64,000 nucleotides of DNA, from the NCBI RefSeq assembly GCF_030866765.1, contig NZ_CP133017.1, forward strand, positions 271,001 through 335,000. Reading direction: 5' to 3'. Position 1 is the stretch's first letter, and each line of letters opens with the position of its first letter. Positions 1-8,718 of this stretch are shown one piece after another. The position numbers and the translations under genes were made by a program. Below the pieces are notes generated by a model, which made no database searches, was not told the origin of the DNA, and worked only from the letters and a program-made list of their open reading frames with translations. This DNA comes from Paenibacillus silvisoli. GTDB lineage: Bacteria > Bacillota > Bacilli > Paenibacillales > Paenibacillaceae.

Positions 1-602
1 AAACCAATGTCGACTACCGTACGGACGCGGAAGTAAAAGCAATGCCGGATCCGGTTCTGGCGGGCATTACGAATATCCGTACCGACGAAGGGAACGCAGG
101 AGCAACGGCGGATTTGATGTCGATGATCCAGTCGGGCATGATGAAGGACGAAGCGTCCGCGGTTCAAATGATGGCGGGCTTCAACAAGCAAATGGTCGAT
201 GCGCCGAAGTTCTACGTACAGCTGATGGAGCTGCTGAACGATCCGGCGAACATCGCGCTCGTGCAGCACTGCACGGCAGGCAAAGACCGTACGGGCCTTG
301 GCTCGGCGATCATTTTGCTGGCGCTTGGCGTTGACGGGCAAACGGTCATGAACGACTACCTGCTCAGCAACGTATACCGCGAAGAAGCGAACAAGAAGAC
401 GATCGAAGGCGTGAAGCAGCAAATTAAAGACGAGAACGTCGTTGCGGCGATCACGGCGCTGATGGGCGTTCAGAAGGAATTTTTGCAAGCCGCTATCGAC
501 GAAATGAAAGCGGAATACGGCTCCATCGACGGCTTCCTGGAGAAAGGCCTTGGCATTACGAAGCAAGAACGCGCTAAATTGAAAGCTATGTATCTTGAAT
601 AG
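1..602 (+). CDS. Tyrosine-protein phosphatase, C-terminal part (cut by window edge)
   Basis: This is the 3' part of a DSP/Y_phosphatase3-type tyrosine phosphatase. The reading frame is open from base 3, upstream of the first ATG at 42, and encodes a VDYRTDAEVKAMPDPV segment typical of the family, so the gene starts outside the window. The catalytic P-loop HCTAGKDRTG (bases about 268-297) supplies the nucleophilic Cys and phosphate-binding Arg. The family dephosphorylates phosphotyrosine, or sometimes phosphoinositide, substrates. The substrate here is unknown. The gene ends just before a strong hairpin, so it is the last gene of its transcript. Confidence 0.85.
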   Translation, partial: TNVDYRTDAEVKAMPDPVLAGITNIRTDEGNAGATADLMSMIQSGMMKDEASAVQMMAGFNKQMVDAPKFYVQLMELLNDPANIALVQHCTAGKDRTGLGSAIILLALGVDGQTVMNDYLLSNVYREEANKKTIEGVKQQIKDENVVAAITALMGVQKEFLQAAIDEMKAEYGSIDGFLEKGLGITKQERAKLKAMYLE

Positions 603-633
603 AGCTTAGTGCCGCCCGGCAGCGCATGCATGC

Positions 634-671
634 GAGAAGCCTTGTCTCCGCGTCGGAGACTGGGCTTCTTC
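634..671 (+). terminator. Intrinsic terminator after the tyrosine phosphatase
   Basis: The arms AGAAGCC and GGGCTTCT enclose an inner GTCTCCG/CGGAGAC stem, followed by a short T-containing stretch. It lies 32 bases after the phosphatase stop and before the next gene. Confidence 0.7.
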
Positions 672-737
672 GTTTAATCCGCGATAGGCGCGTGTGCTAT
701 ACTGGTCCTAATCGTTAGGCAGGGAGTGAAGAGCAGG

Positions 738-1235
738 ATGGGATTGGAAATTGAACGCAAATTTTTGTTGACCGAGAATCCGGAGGAGCTGATTCGCAAA
801 GGGGAGCTGACCGTACAGACCGAGCAACGGATCGAGCAAACCTATTTGGCGCTTGACGGCCTGCAGGAGCTGCGAGTGCGGCGAATCGTCGATTTGGCAA
901 CGGACGCCGTGCATTACACGCATACGTTCAAAAACGGTCACGGACTCGCCCGCGAAGAGGTGGAGTACGACATTTCGCAAGGGCTGTACGAGCAGGTGAT
1001 CCAAGCTTTCGGCGCGATTCCGCTGACGAAAAATCGCATTACCGCACAGTGGGGCGGCCGTACCATAGAGATTGACGTGTATGATCAATTTCAGCTGACG
1101 GTGCTGGAGGTCGAGTTCCATTCCGAGGAAGCCGCGCTGTCGTTTGAGCCGCCGGCTTGGTTCGGAAAAGATATTAGCACGGAGAAGCAGTACAGCAACA
1201 AGAAGGTATGGCGGGAGCTCCAAAGCCGTAAATAG
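738..1235 (+). CDS. CYTH domain-containing protein
   Basis: The protein has 165 residues and begins MGLEIERKFLL. This is the ExExK signature (E4, E6, K8) of the CYTH/triphosphate tunnel metalloenzyme family, which binds metal and triphosphate in a beta-tunnel (inorganic triphosphatase, thiamine triphosphatase or adenylate cyclase type 2 relatives). Single-domain Firmicute members such as YjbK are of unknown or polyphosphate-related substrate. The ATG at 738 was chosen because the signature normally sits at the extreme N-terminus. A GTG at 726 in the same frame is possible. The gene is followed after 27 bases by an HD hydrolase, probably co-transcribed. Confidence 0.85.
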   Translation: MGLEIERKFLLTENPEELIRKGELTVQTEQRIEQTYLALDGLQELRVRRIVDLATDAVHYTHTFKNGHGLAREEVEYDISQGLYEQVIQAFGAIPLTKNRITAQWGGRTIEIDVYDQFQLTVLEVEFHSEEAALSFEPPAWFGKDISTEKQYSNKKVWRELQSRK

Positions 1236-1262
1236 CAATAGCGAAAAAGGAGGCTGTGCGTC

Positions 1263-1943
1263 GTGCAGCAGCAAGCAAATGAGAAGCAGCAAGTGATCGA
1301 AGCGGCGGAGCGGTTTGCCCGCACCGAGCTGGAAAGTGATGCGACCGGCCACGATTGGTGGCATGTTCACCGCGTCGTGCGGATGGCGGAGCGGATTGCC
1401 CGGCAGGAAGGCGCGGACAGCGCGATATGCGTCATCGCCGCGCTGCTGCATGATGTGGCGGACGAGAAGCTGAACGAGTCCAAGGAAAGCGGGCTGCGCA
1501 AAGTGAGCGATTGGCTCGCGGGCCAGCCGTTATCGGAAGCGGAGCAGGCGCACATCATGGAGATTATTGCGACGATGTCGTTTAACGGCGGCGGCGGCTC
1601 GCCGATGCGTACGCTGGAAGGGCAAGTGGTGCAGGATGCCGACCGGCTCGATGCCATCGGCGCGATTGCGATCGCAAGAGCCTTCCTCTATGCCGGCTGG
1701 AAGGGCGATCCCATCTATGACCCGGAGCTGAAGCCGCGCGAGCAGATGAGCCCGGGCGAATACCGCAACGGGAAGAGCACGGCGATCAACCATTTTCACG
1801 AGAAGCTGCTGAAGCTCAAGGATCGGATCAACACGGCGTCGGCCAAACGGATTGCCGAGGAGCGGCACCGGTATATGGCCGAGTACGTGGAGCGGTTCAT
1901 GGCGGAGTGGGATGGCGCGGACGACGCCCCGACCGTCCGTTAG
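1263..1943 (+). CDS. HD-domain phosphohydrolase (YpgQ/YedJ-like)
   Basis: The protein has 226 residues with a GTG start preceded by AAAGGAGG. The HD metal site is visible as H34, the H63-D64 pair in LLHDVADEK, and a later Asp in QDADRLDAIGA. The DWWHVHRV opening is typical of the YpgQ/YedJ branch, of which B. subtilis YpgQ has been characterised as a nucleotide pyrophosphohydrolase. The substrate here is inferred only from that. The gene follows the CYTH gene closely, so both may handle phosphate-containing metabolites. Confidence 0.85.
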   Translation: MQQQANEKQQVIEAAERFARTELESDATGHDWWHVHRVVRMAERIARQEGADSAICVIAALLHDVADEKLNESKESGLRKVSDWLAGQPLSEAEQAHIMEIIATMSFNGGGGSPMRTLEGQVVQDADRLDAIGAIAIARAFLYAGWKGDPIYDPELKPREQMSPGEYRNGKSTAINHFHEKLLKLKDRINTASAKRIAEERHRYMAEYVERFMAEWDGADDAPTVR

Positions 1944-1950
1944 CCATAGT

Positions 1951-2006
1951 AAAAGGGGCTGTCGCTTCACGTCATCGACGATGACGGCTGGGACAGCCCC
2001 TTTTTT
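1951..2006. terminator. Bidirectional terminator between HD hydrolase and exoA
   Basis: AAAAGGGGCTGTC pairs with GACAGCCCCTTTTTT around a loop of about 30 bases that itself contains a GTCATCG/CGATGAC stem. It carries A and T runs on both sides and serves two convergent genes. Confidence 0.85.
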
Positions 2007-2011
2007 CGCGT

Positions 2012-2809
2012 TTAAGCTTCTTCCGAAGCAGCCGCAGCCGCTGCGACCGCGTTCAAATCACTGGTCGTCAGCACGACCGGGCAATGGTCGCTGCCCATGA
2101 TGTGGCAGTCGATTTCCGCGTCGATAAGCGCGGGCGCAAGCCGCGACGAAACGAGGAAATAGTCGATGCGCCACCCCACGTTCCGCTCTCTGACCTTCGG
2201 CATGTACGACCACCAGGAGTACACGTCTCCCCGGTCGGGATAGAAGTGACGGAACGAATCGGTAAAGCCGGCGCCCAGCAGCTCGGTCATTTTGCCCCGT
2301 TCCTCCAGCGTAAAGCCGGAGTTGCCCATGTTCGGCTTCGGATGCTTGAGGTCGATTTCCTCATGCGCGACGTTGAGGTCGCCGCAGACGATAACCGGCT
2401 TCTTCGCGTCGAGCTCGAGCAGGTAGCTGCGGAACCGATCCTCCCACTCCAAGCGGTAGTCCAAGCGAGCCAAGTCGCGTTTGGCGTTCGGCGTGTACAC
2501 CGTCACGAGGTGGAACTCGTCAAACTCCAGCGTAATGATGCGGCCCTCCGGCTCGTAATCTTCCTCCATGCCGTAGCGTACGGACAACGGCTTGATCCGG
2601 GTGAAAACCGCCGTTCCGGAGTAGCCCTTCTTCTCCGCGTAATTCCAGTACGTTTCGTAGCCATCGCCGAGATCAAGTTCGATCTGGCCCTCCTGCAGCT
2701 TCGTTTCCTGCAAGCAGAAAATATCCGCGTCGACTTCTTTAAAATAATCCATGAATCCTTTGTTCACGCAGGCGCGCAGCCCGTTTACATTCCAAGAAAC
2801 CAGCTTCAT
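2012..2809 (-). CDS. exoA: Exodeoxyribonuclease III
   Basis: The protein has 265 residues and covers the whole endonuclease/exonuclease/phosphatase fold. Its order of motifs is that of the ExoIII/ExoA AP endonucleases: N7 in KLVSWNVNGLRA, the metal-binding Glu in LQETKLQ, the GDLNVAH loop, and the terminal GSDHCPV with the catalytic His. It incises DNA 5' to abasic sites and removes 3' blocking groups in base excision repair. It is a single gene on the minus strand, bounded by a terminator downstream. The C-terminus ends in an Ala-rich tail of about 15 residues. Confidence 0.95.
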   Translation of the reverse strand: MKLVSWNVNGLRACVNKGFMDYFKEVDADIFCLQETKLQEGQIELDLGDGYETYWNYAEKKGYSGTAVFTRIKPLSVRYGMEEDYEPEGRIITLEFDEFHLVTVYTPNAKRDLARLDYRLEWEDRFRSYLLELDAKKPVIVCGDLNVAHEEIDLKHPKPNMGNSGFTLEERGKMTELLGAGFTDSFRHFYPDRGDVYSWWSYMPKVRERNVGWRIDYFLVSSRLAPALIDAEIDCHIMGSDHCPVVLTTSDLNAVAAAAAASEEA

Positions 2810-2888
2810 CGTTCGGTTCTACTCCTTGCCGTTGATCGAATTTTCCCGTGCTACCAGTGTAGCACATTCCGCGGCGGAGCAAATTCAT

Positions 2889-3623
2889 TTAGTAGAGAGG
2901 GATCTTCTTCTTTAAATCTTCGCGCTTCGTGACCATGGAGTCGTGGCGTATATAGTGGCAGACATAGGATCTGCGGAACCTGTCCTTTGTTTTGTTCCGT
3001 GTAGAAGAATGGACTAGGAGGCAGTGGAAGAACAGGATATCGCCCTTCTCCATGAAGACCGGAATTTCTTGACTCAGATCCACGCCCTCCGTCTCCGTCG
3101 TCCAATCCGCGTGCTCCAGGAGGTTTTTAACCTTGCCGTGCGGCAACGGTCCAAGCTTATGGCTTCCCGGAATAACGTAGAGGCATCCGTTTTCCTCATC
3201 GATCTGCTCCATCGCCAACGATGTCGCGATCATCGTATTCGGCTCGTGGTGGATGTACTCGTAATCCTGATGCGCCGCCTGTCCTTTGGAGCCGGGTTCC
3301 TTAAAGAAGAACATGCTTTGCACGCCGACTCCTTCATCCCCCATCAGCTGCGCCAATCCGCCGCGAATCAGCGGGAGCTTCATCATCTGCATGGAGAAGC
3401 TGTCTTTCAGATGAGGATTGAATACCCGGAACGAGAACGTCGCTTTCTCCGGCGAATCCGGCTGGTTGGGGATATCGTTTTTGGCGAGATTGTACATATG
3501 CTGATTGTAAATATCGATCAAATCGCCGCTGCATGCGTTCCGGAGCAGAAGGTATCCGTTTTCTTCAAAAAACGCCACTTGCGCTTCATCCAACGGAGTC
3601 AGTCCGTTTACCATTTCATTCAT
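2889..3623 (-). CDS. Phytanoyl-CoA dioxygenase (PhyH) family protein
   Basis: The protein has 244 residues. The Fe(II)/2-oxoglutarate site is readable as H118-x-D120 (AHQDYEY), a distal H205 (LLVHSS) and R217 for 2-oxoglutarate. Bacterial PhyH proteins hydroxylate small molecules and natural products, and the substrate cannot be told from sequence. AAAGGTGAG lies just upstream of the ATG. It is a monocistronic minus-strand gene. The 236 bases upstream (3624-3859), shared with a divergent MBL gene, show nothing else recognisable. Confidence 0.85.
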   Translation of the reverse strand: MNEMVNGLTPLDEAQVAFFEENGYLLLRNACSGDLIDIYNQHMYNLAKNDIPNQPDSPEKATFSFRVFNPHLKDSFSMQMMKLPLIRGGLAQLMGDEGVGVQSMFFFKEPGSKGQAAHQDYEYIHHEPNTMIATSLAMEQIDEENGCLYVIPGSHKLGPLPHGKVKNLLEHADWTTETEGVDLSQEIPVFMEKGDILFFHCLLVHSSTRNKTKDRFRRSYVCHYIRHDSMVTKREDLKKKIPLY

Positions 3624-3859
3624 CGATTCTCACCTTTTTCTATTAGCATGGCAATCCTGTTTGTTCATCATGGCATAGTTTCCGTTCGCGTACCATGGAT
3701 GAAAACGAACATGAAGTGGACAGATTTGATATCCTCTTAAAAAATATGTATCGACATAAATAAAGCTAAACAAGGTTGTATACAATGATCTTGCATATCC
3801 AATAGCAAAAATCTTATACTTGGGCAACAGCAACGAGACGTTCCGCTTAAGCAGACGAC

Positions 3860-4879
3860 ATGAAGATAGGGGCATGGGCGCATATGGCTTCCGTTAAGCA
3901 TAATAACAAATATATCAACAGCATCCCGACCACGATGGACATGAGCTTGAAGGCGATCGTCAGCATGCTGCGGGATCAGCTGAAGCCAGTTCCGAACCGC
4001 AAGCCGGGGAAGACGATCCCGTACCGGAGGCTGACGCTTGCGGAGCAGCCTCATCCGGAGGGCATCCGGGTGACCTGGTTCGGGCATTCGGCGTTTCTGC
4101 TGGAAATCGAAGGAAAGCGGCTGCTGTTTGACCCGATGTTCGGGGAAGCGCCGTCTCCGCCTCCGGGCTCGTATTTTACGGGCAAGCGGTTTAGCGGCGG
4201 GCTTCCGCTTGAGGCAGCGGATTTCCCGGCCATCGATGCGGTCATTCAATCGCATGATCATTATGACCATTTGCACGAGGGCACGATCCGGAAGCTGAAG
4301 GACAAGGCGGGGCGGTTTATCGTGCCGCTCGGCGTCGGGAAATGGCTGCGCAAATGGGGCGTTGATCCGGCGAAGATAGCCGAGCTCGACTGGGGCGATG
4401 AGCTGCAAATGGCGGGACTTACGCTGGCTTGCATGCCGGCGAGGCATTTTTCGGGCAGAGGGCTGTTCGACCGCAATTCGACGCTGTGGTGCTCGTGGGC
4501 GGTGCTCGGCAAGGAAAGCCGGGCGTTCTTCAGCGGGGACAGCGGCTATGGGCCGCATTTTAAGGAGATCGGGGCCAAGTACGGCCCGTTCGATTTGACG
4601 CTTATGGAGTGCGGGCAGTATGACGAGCGGTGGGCGGCGATCCATATGATGCCGGAGGAAACAGTGCAGGCGCATCGCGATGTGCAGGGCGATCTGTTGA
4701 TCCCGGTGCATTGGGGCGCTTTTACGTTGGCCTATCATACGTGGACGGATCCGGCCGAGCGCGCGGTGAAGGCGGCTCAGGCGCAGGGCGTCCGCATTGC
4801 GACGCCTCGAATTGGCGAGACCGTAGCGGTCGGGCGCGACGAGAAGGAGTACCCGGCCTCGCCGTGGTGGCAGGAATAG
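3860..4879 (+). CDS. MBL-fold metal-dependent hydrolase (NAPE-PLD/UlaG-like)
   Basis: The protein has 339 residues. WFGHSAFLLEIEGKRLLFDPMFG is followed by the metal motif HDHYDH (H132, H134, D136, H137), a later FFSGDSGYG and a final PVHWGAF histidine. This pattern, with a long N-terminal extension, is that of the beta-lactamase_2 branch containing NAPE-phospholipase D and L-ascorbate-6-phosphate lactonase. A phosphodiester or lactone substrate is plausible but not assignable. The start is uncertain: no good ribosome site precedes ATG 3860, and ATG 3884 is an alternative behind ATAGGGGC. Confidence 0.8.
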   Translation: MKIGAWAHMASVKHNNKYINSIPTTMDMSLKAIVSMLRDQLKPVPNRKPGKTIPYRRLTLAEQPHPEGIRVTWFGHSAFLLEIEGKRLLFDPMFGEAPSPPPGSYFTGKRFSGGLPLEAADFPAIDAVIQSHDHYDHLHEGTIRKLKDKAGRFIVPLGVGKWLRKWGVDPAKIAELDWGDELQMAGLTLACMPARHFSGRGLFDRNSTLWCSWAVLGKESRAFFSGDSGYGPHFKEIGAKYGPFDLTLMECGQYDERWAAIHMMPEETVQAHRDVQGDLLIPVHWGAFTLAYHTWTDPAERAVKAAQAQGVRIATPRIGETVAVGRDEKEYPASPWWQE

Positions 4880-4927
4880 GTGGAAGGAGCATCCACCTTA
4901 TTCCCGCCACCTTGGTGGCAGGAATAG
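4866..4927 (+). repeat. Triplicated GGTGGCAGGAATAG motif forming a hairpin
   Basis: The last codons of the MBL gene (GGTGGCAGGAATAGG) are followed by an imperfect inverted copy (ATTCCCGCCACC) and then by a second direct copy. The first two can fold into a long hairpin. There is no T run, so it is not a normal terminator. It lies directly upstream of the next gene. Confidence 0.6.
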
Positions 4928-4953
4928 TCGAGCGGGAGGGAGCGTGCGTCAGC

Positions 4954-5898
4954 ATGGGCGTAAGCGCGAGGGAGAGAGAGCGGAAGCAGAAGTATCTCGT
5001 GATCAACTGCGACGATTTTGGCCAAAGCGCCCCGATGAATGCGGCGATCATGCATTTGCTGGAGGAGCGGCGGGTTTCGTCCGCGACGATTATGGCGCCG
5101 GCGCCGGGCTTCGAGGAAGCCGCGGCCTGGTGCAGGAAGCGCGGGCAGGCCAACATCGGGCTGCATCTGACGCTGACCAGCGAATTTGACGCGCTCCGCT
5201 GGCCGAGTCTGACCGGCGATTCGTCGCTGCATGATGAAGGCGGCCATATGTACCGGACCGTGCTGGATTTCGAGCGCGGCGCGAATACGGCGGCCGTGCT
5301 GCTGGAGCTGGACGCCCAATATGAGCGGGTGCGGAAGGCGGGCATTACGATTACGCACGCCGACAATCATATGGGCAGCCTGTACGGCATCGCGTCGGGG
5401 CGCAGCCATATCCCGCAGGTGCTGATGAAATGCGTGAAGTGGAAGGTTCCGTTCCGCCTATTCCGGCGCGTCCATCCCGAGGATATGATGGCTGCCGTTC
5501 CGGGCGTGGAAGGCGCCGTCGCCAAGGCATCGGCGCTTGCCGGCACGCTTGGCGTGGCGATTCCGGATTATTTGCTGTCGCATCCGTTCGAGGTGGAGGA
5601 TGGCGAGACGTACGAATCGTTCAAGAGGTCGATTATAGATAAGCTGTATCGCTTGCCCGAAGGCATCAGCGAGACGTACATCCATCCCGCCGTCGCGGAT
5701 GATGCGATGCTCGCTTCGGTACCCCACTGGGAGAAGCGGGTGTGGGAATACCGGCTCATGCTCGACGACGACGTGCATGCCGCCATGAAGGACGCCGGCG
5801 TCAAGCTGGTGGACTATACGTTCATCGCGCAACATGGCCGAGACTCTCGGCTTCGCTCTGCGTGGCGGCTGGGGGCGGAGCTGCTTCGCAGGGGCTGA
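4954..5898 (+). CDS. ChbG/HpnK (YdjC) family deacetylase
   Basis: The protein has 314 residues. YLVINCDDFGQS carries the metal-binding Asp pair (D20, D21), and GLHLTLTSE and ITHADNHMG supply the His ligands expected for YdjC-type carbohydrate deacetylases. These remove N-acetyl groups from chito-oligosaccharides or glycolipid precursors. The true substrate is unknown. The frame is open back into the preceding gene, but ATG 4954 behind GGGAGGG is the sensible start. The gene is 74 bases after the MBL gene, in the same direction and probably the same transcript. Confidence 0.85.
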   Translation: MGVSARERERKQKYLVINCDDFGQSAPMNAAIMHLLEERRVSSATIMAPAPGFEEAAAWCRKRGQANIGLHLTLTSEFDALRWPSLTGDSSLHDEGGHMYRTVLDFERGANTAAVLLELDAQYERVRKAGITITHADNHMGSLYGIASGRSHIPQVLMKCVKWKVPFRLFRRVHPEDMMAAVPGVEGAVAKASALAGTLGVAIPDYLLSHPFEVEDGETYESFKRSIIDKLYRLPEGISETYIHPAVADDAMLASVPHWEKRVWEYRLMLDDDVHAAMKDAGVKLVDYTFIAQHGRDSRLRSAWRLGAELLRRG

Positions 5899-5946
5899 GC
5901 GGGAACGGTCGTAGCATGGGGGCAAAATTGGTAGATCGAGCAAAAA

Positions 5947-6320
5947 GTTGCTCTGGGAGCAACACATTGGCGGGAAACCGGCGGAATGTGCGAAAGAGTG
6001 GCCCTAGGGGCAACACTTGGGCGATAGGGGGCGGTTTTGCAGGGAAGAAAGGTAACAGTTACCGCATATGAGCGGAATTCGGCGGTTTTGCGTTAAAGAG
6101 AGGTAACAGATACCGCACATGAGCGGAATTCGGTGGTTTTGCGTTAAAGAGAGGTAACTGATACCGCACATGAGCGGAATTCGGTGGTTTGGCGTCAAAG
6201 AAAGGTAACAGATACCGCACATGAGCGGAATTCGGCGGTTTGGCGTCAAAGAAAGGTAACAGATACCGCACATGAGCGCGATGTGCCAAGTTTACCGCCT
6301 GTGTGCGGTACCTGTTACCC
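5947..6320. repeat. Array A: 51-52 bp tandem repeats with dyad cores
   Basis: Dyad cores start at 5947, 5999, 6051, 6102, 6153, 6204 and 6255, spaced 52, 52, 51, 51, 51 and 51 bases. An inverted core lies at 6304-6318. The last five cores read GGTAACnGnTACC and are followed by GCA(C/T)ATGAGCGGAATTC. The first two read GTTGCTCtggGAGCAAC and GTGGCCCtagGGGCAAC. The array fills the space between two convergent genes. It is in frame with itself (17 codons per unit), so it yields spurious ORFs. Bases 5899-5946 hold nothing recognisable. Confidence 0.9.
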
Positions 6321-6328
6321 CACACCGC

Positions 6329-6376
6329 CAACAAAGAGAGCCAGACTCCCCATCCGAGGAGGCTGGCTCTCTTTGT
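6329..6376. terminator. Bidirectional terminator after the chemoreceptor gene
   Basis: AACAAAGAGAGCCAG-CTCC pairs with GGAG-CTGGCTCTCTTTGTT around an 8-base loop. It lies 9 bases past the stop of the minus-strand chemoreceptor gene. Confidence 0.85.
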
Positions 6377-6384
6377 TACAAACG

Positions 6385-7959
6385 CTACAACCGGAACCGC
6401 TTCACCATAGTATGTAGCTGCTGGGCGAGCCCGCCGAGCGTCTGCGAGGAGCTGGCCGTCTGCTGGGCCGCGGCGGCGGCTTCTTGGCTAATGGAAGCGA
6501 TCGATTCGATCTGCTTCATCACATCCTGCGACTGAGCGGCCTGGTTGACGCTCGAGTCGGCAATTTCCCGCGTCTGCTCCGCAACCTCGCCGACACGGTT
6601 CACGATGCTGCCAAGCGCGGCGCCCGCCTGCTTGTAGAGCGCCTCGGTGGCCGCCATGGCGTTCACGCTCTCTTGCGTGCTGCGCTGCATTTCCTTGATG
6701 ATGCCGGCAATCTGCTTCGTCGCCTCGCTGCTCCGCTCCGCCAGCTTGCGCACTTCGTCGGCCACGACCGCAAAGCCGCGGCCTTGGTCGCCCGCCCGAG
6801 CCGCCTCGATGGCAGCATTTAAAGCAAGCAGATTCGTCTGCTCGGCAATGTCGTCGATCACGCCGATAATGTTGCCGATCTGCTTGGAGTCCTGCTCCAG
6901 CTCGTACATGCGCTGGGCGAGTAGATTCATGCTGACCAGCGATTCTTGAACCGTTTGACCGCAGGCGATAGCCTCATGGTTGGTATTGACGGTAAGATGC
7001 GTCGCTTCCTTTGCACGCTGCGAGACGGTGCGCACCCCTGCGGACAGCTTCGTGACGACATCGGAGGCGGTTTGCGCCGACTCGGCTTGATACATGCTGC
7101 CCCGTGCCACCTCGTCGGTGGTGGAGGAAATTTCGCCGGCCGCGAGATTGACCTGCTCGGCAGACCGGAGCACCTGGCTAATGAGCTCGCGGAGACCTAC
7201 CGTCATGGTGTCGATCGACAGCGCAATCGAGCCCAGCTCGTCCTTGTAATCGAGCGAAGAAGCATCGGTCTGCAGGTCGCCCTCGGTCACCTTATTGACG
7301 CGCTGCAAAATCGCATCGACCGACTTCGCGATCCGGCGAATCATGCCGAACCCGATCCAGCCAATGATCAGCACGATCAATACAAGGATGACATAGACGA
7401 ACAAATGCATCGTGCTGTTGGTGCGCTTAATTTGCTCCGACTTCGTGATGGCCGAGGCATCGAGATACTCGCCCAGCTCGTTCAGACTCTCCCGGGCCGC
7501 ATCGAAATCGGCGATGGCGCTTGTACCCTGAGCGGCCGTTTCCGACCAGGCGGCAAAATGCGTCTTGAACAGGTCGAGATTTTGCTCGACCGTTACTTTG
7601 CTTTGCTCGTGAATATCGGAGAGAAGCCCGTGGTCGGACAAGATCGCGCCGGCTTTGCCGACCCGCTCGGACGCTTGGGCGATATTTTCGCTTAAATCCT
7701 GCTGCTGTTCCTTCAGCTCGTCGCCAGTCAAATGCTCGTCGACAATCATCCGATAGGCTGCCAGCGCCTGGTACATATCGCGGTCCGCATTCAGGATCAG
7801 CGAGCTCGACTGCGCATTGACGTCGTACAGCGTCGTTTTCATGTGGGTTAAATCGGCATCGTTTCGTTGGATCAAGTACACGCCCACGACCACGAAGAGC
7901 AGCATAGGTATCGCGAGCAGACCGGTTAATTTCTTTTTCAACGAGATGTTATTGAACAT
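6385..7959 (-). CDS. Methyl-accepting chemotaxis protein
   Basis: The protein has 524 residues. A transmembrane segment at about 12-30 is followed by an extracytoplasmic four-helix-bundle sensor region of about 150 residues, a second transmembrane segment ([17 protein letters not shown]), a HAMP domain and the cytoplasmic signalling hairpin. The hairpin holds the invariant tip [32 protein letters not shown], here described by position (around residues 365-400). It would signal to CheA/CheW to bias flagellar rotation. The ligand is unknown. AAAAGGGGC precedes the ATG. No other chemotaxis gene is nearby, as usual for orphan receptors. Confidence 0.95.
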   Translation of the reverse strand: MFNNISLKKKLTGLLAIPMLLFVVVGVYLIQRNDADLTHMKTTLYDVNAQSSSLILNADRDMYQALAAYRMIVDEHLTGDELKEQQQDLSENIAQASERVGKAGAILSDHGLLSDIHEQSKVTVEQNLDLFKTHFAAWSETAAQGTSAIADFDAARESLNELGEYLDASAITKSEQIKRTNSTMHLFVYVILVLIVLIIGWIGFGMIRRIAKSVDAILQRVNKVTEGDLQTDASSLDYKDELGSIALSIDTMTVGLRELISQVLRSAEQVNLAAGEISSTTDEVARGSMYQAESAQTASDVVTKLSAGVRTVSQRAKEATHLTVNTNHEAIACGQTVQESLVSMNLLAQRMYELEQDSKQIGNIIGVIDDIAEQTNLLALNAAIEAARAGDQGRGFAVVADEVRKLAERSSEATKQIAGIIKEMQRSTQESVNAMAATEALYKQAGAALGSIVNRVGEVAEQTREIADSSVNQAAQSQDVMKQIESIASISQEAAAAAQQTASSSQTLGGLAQQLHTMVKRFRL

Positions 7960-8123
7960 GATGGCAGCCCCTTTTAGCCTTTTAGACAGCTTTGAAGCTA
8001 GTATAGAAAAAAGGTGTTTGAGAAGTTTGCCAATAAATGTTTAATAAATGTTTGCAAACGGCGAATCGCTAGACCGTTATGCGCATATTTGAGCTTTCTG
8101 CGAGAAAAAATAGAGCCTATATA

Positions 8124-8166
8124 AAAGGGTCCCTCCCAAGCAGCGGCTGCCCGGAGCGACCCTTTT
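8124..8166. terminator. Terminator downstream of the DUF5946 gene
   Basis: AAAAGGGTCCCTCC pairs with GGAGCGACCCTTTT and lies just after the stop of the minus-strand DUF5946 gene. With the A run it can act on both strands. The 8041-8123 stretch to the left carries no recognisable gene. Confidence 0.75.
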
Positions 8167-8170
8167 CGAT

Positions 8171-8671
8171 TTATGGCTCCAGCACGGGGCGGGCGGCTTC
8201 CTTCACCCAGTCATGCGCATGCGCCCAGCTGCTCCAAGCGGCGTGTACCCACTGACGGATTTTCGTGTCCCGCGGCTCGCCGGCTTCCGCCCGGAGTACG
8301 TCCTGGATCGTCATGACGGCGTCTCCCTTCGGAGGAGAGAGGACCGGCCAATCGGTTTTCGCGCGGGCGAGCTGCATATGTGCCTGCTGCACCTGCTTTC
8401 CTGTGAAACCATGCTCGACGACCAAGTACAGGCCGATGAGAGAGAAGGCCGTCGTAATCGGACGGGCGGTGCCGCCTGAATGCTGAGCGCCGTAGCTGTC
8501 GAGCGCCAGCTGGTGAATGAATTCGGGCTGGCCGTGGGCAATCGTGTAATAGGAGAGCTGATTGAACAGCTCCATGCATTCCCCCGAAGCGCGGAAGCGC
8601 GGAGGCTCCGCAAAATATTGATTGGGCAGCATCAGGCCGCACCCGGGGCATTTGACGATGGACTGTTTCAT
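8171..8671 (-). CDS. DUF5946 family protein
   Basis: The protein has 166 residues. It opens with a zinc-ribbon-like CPGCG (C8, C11), then LPNQYFAEPPRFRASGECMELFNQLSYYT and later LDSYGAQHSGG, a pattern recalled from the uncharacterised DUF5946 family. No function is known. GGAGG lies upstream of the ATG at 8671. It is divergent from the alpha/beta hydrolase, with only 47 bases between them, so the two promoters must overlap. Confidence 0.75.
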   Translation of the reverse strand: MKQSIVKCPGCGLMLPNQYFAEPPRFRASGECMELFNQLSYYTIAHGQPEFIHQLALDSYGAQHSGGTARPITTAFSLIGLYLVVEHGFTGKQVQQAHMQLARAKTDWPVLSPPKGDAVMTIQDVLRAEAGEPRDTKIRQWVHAAWSSWAHAHDWVKEAARPVLEP

Positions 8672-8718
8672 GAAAATCCGCCTCCTTTAATCGATAGACT
8701 AGGAAAGGAAAATCCGGC

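Noticed and set aside
3737..4738. 333-codon minus-strand ORF opposite the MBL gene
   Set aside because: The plus strand has the HDHYDH motif and a family-typical fold. The minus ORF is a shadow rich in Arg, Pro and His.
5947..6320. Possible CRISPR array (arrays A, B and C)
   Set aside because: The segments between the dyads are themselves repeated rather than unique, the repeats are not constant, and no cas gene is in the window.
6004..6334. Overlapping minus-strand ORFs made of 17-residue repeats (MCGICYLSLTPNRRIPL...)
   Set aside because: They only exist because the 51-base repeat is a multiple of three. There is no ribosome site, and two frames are open equally.
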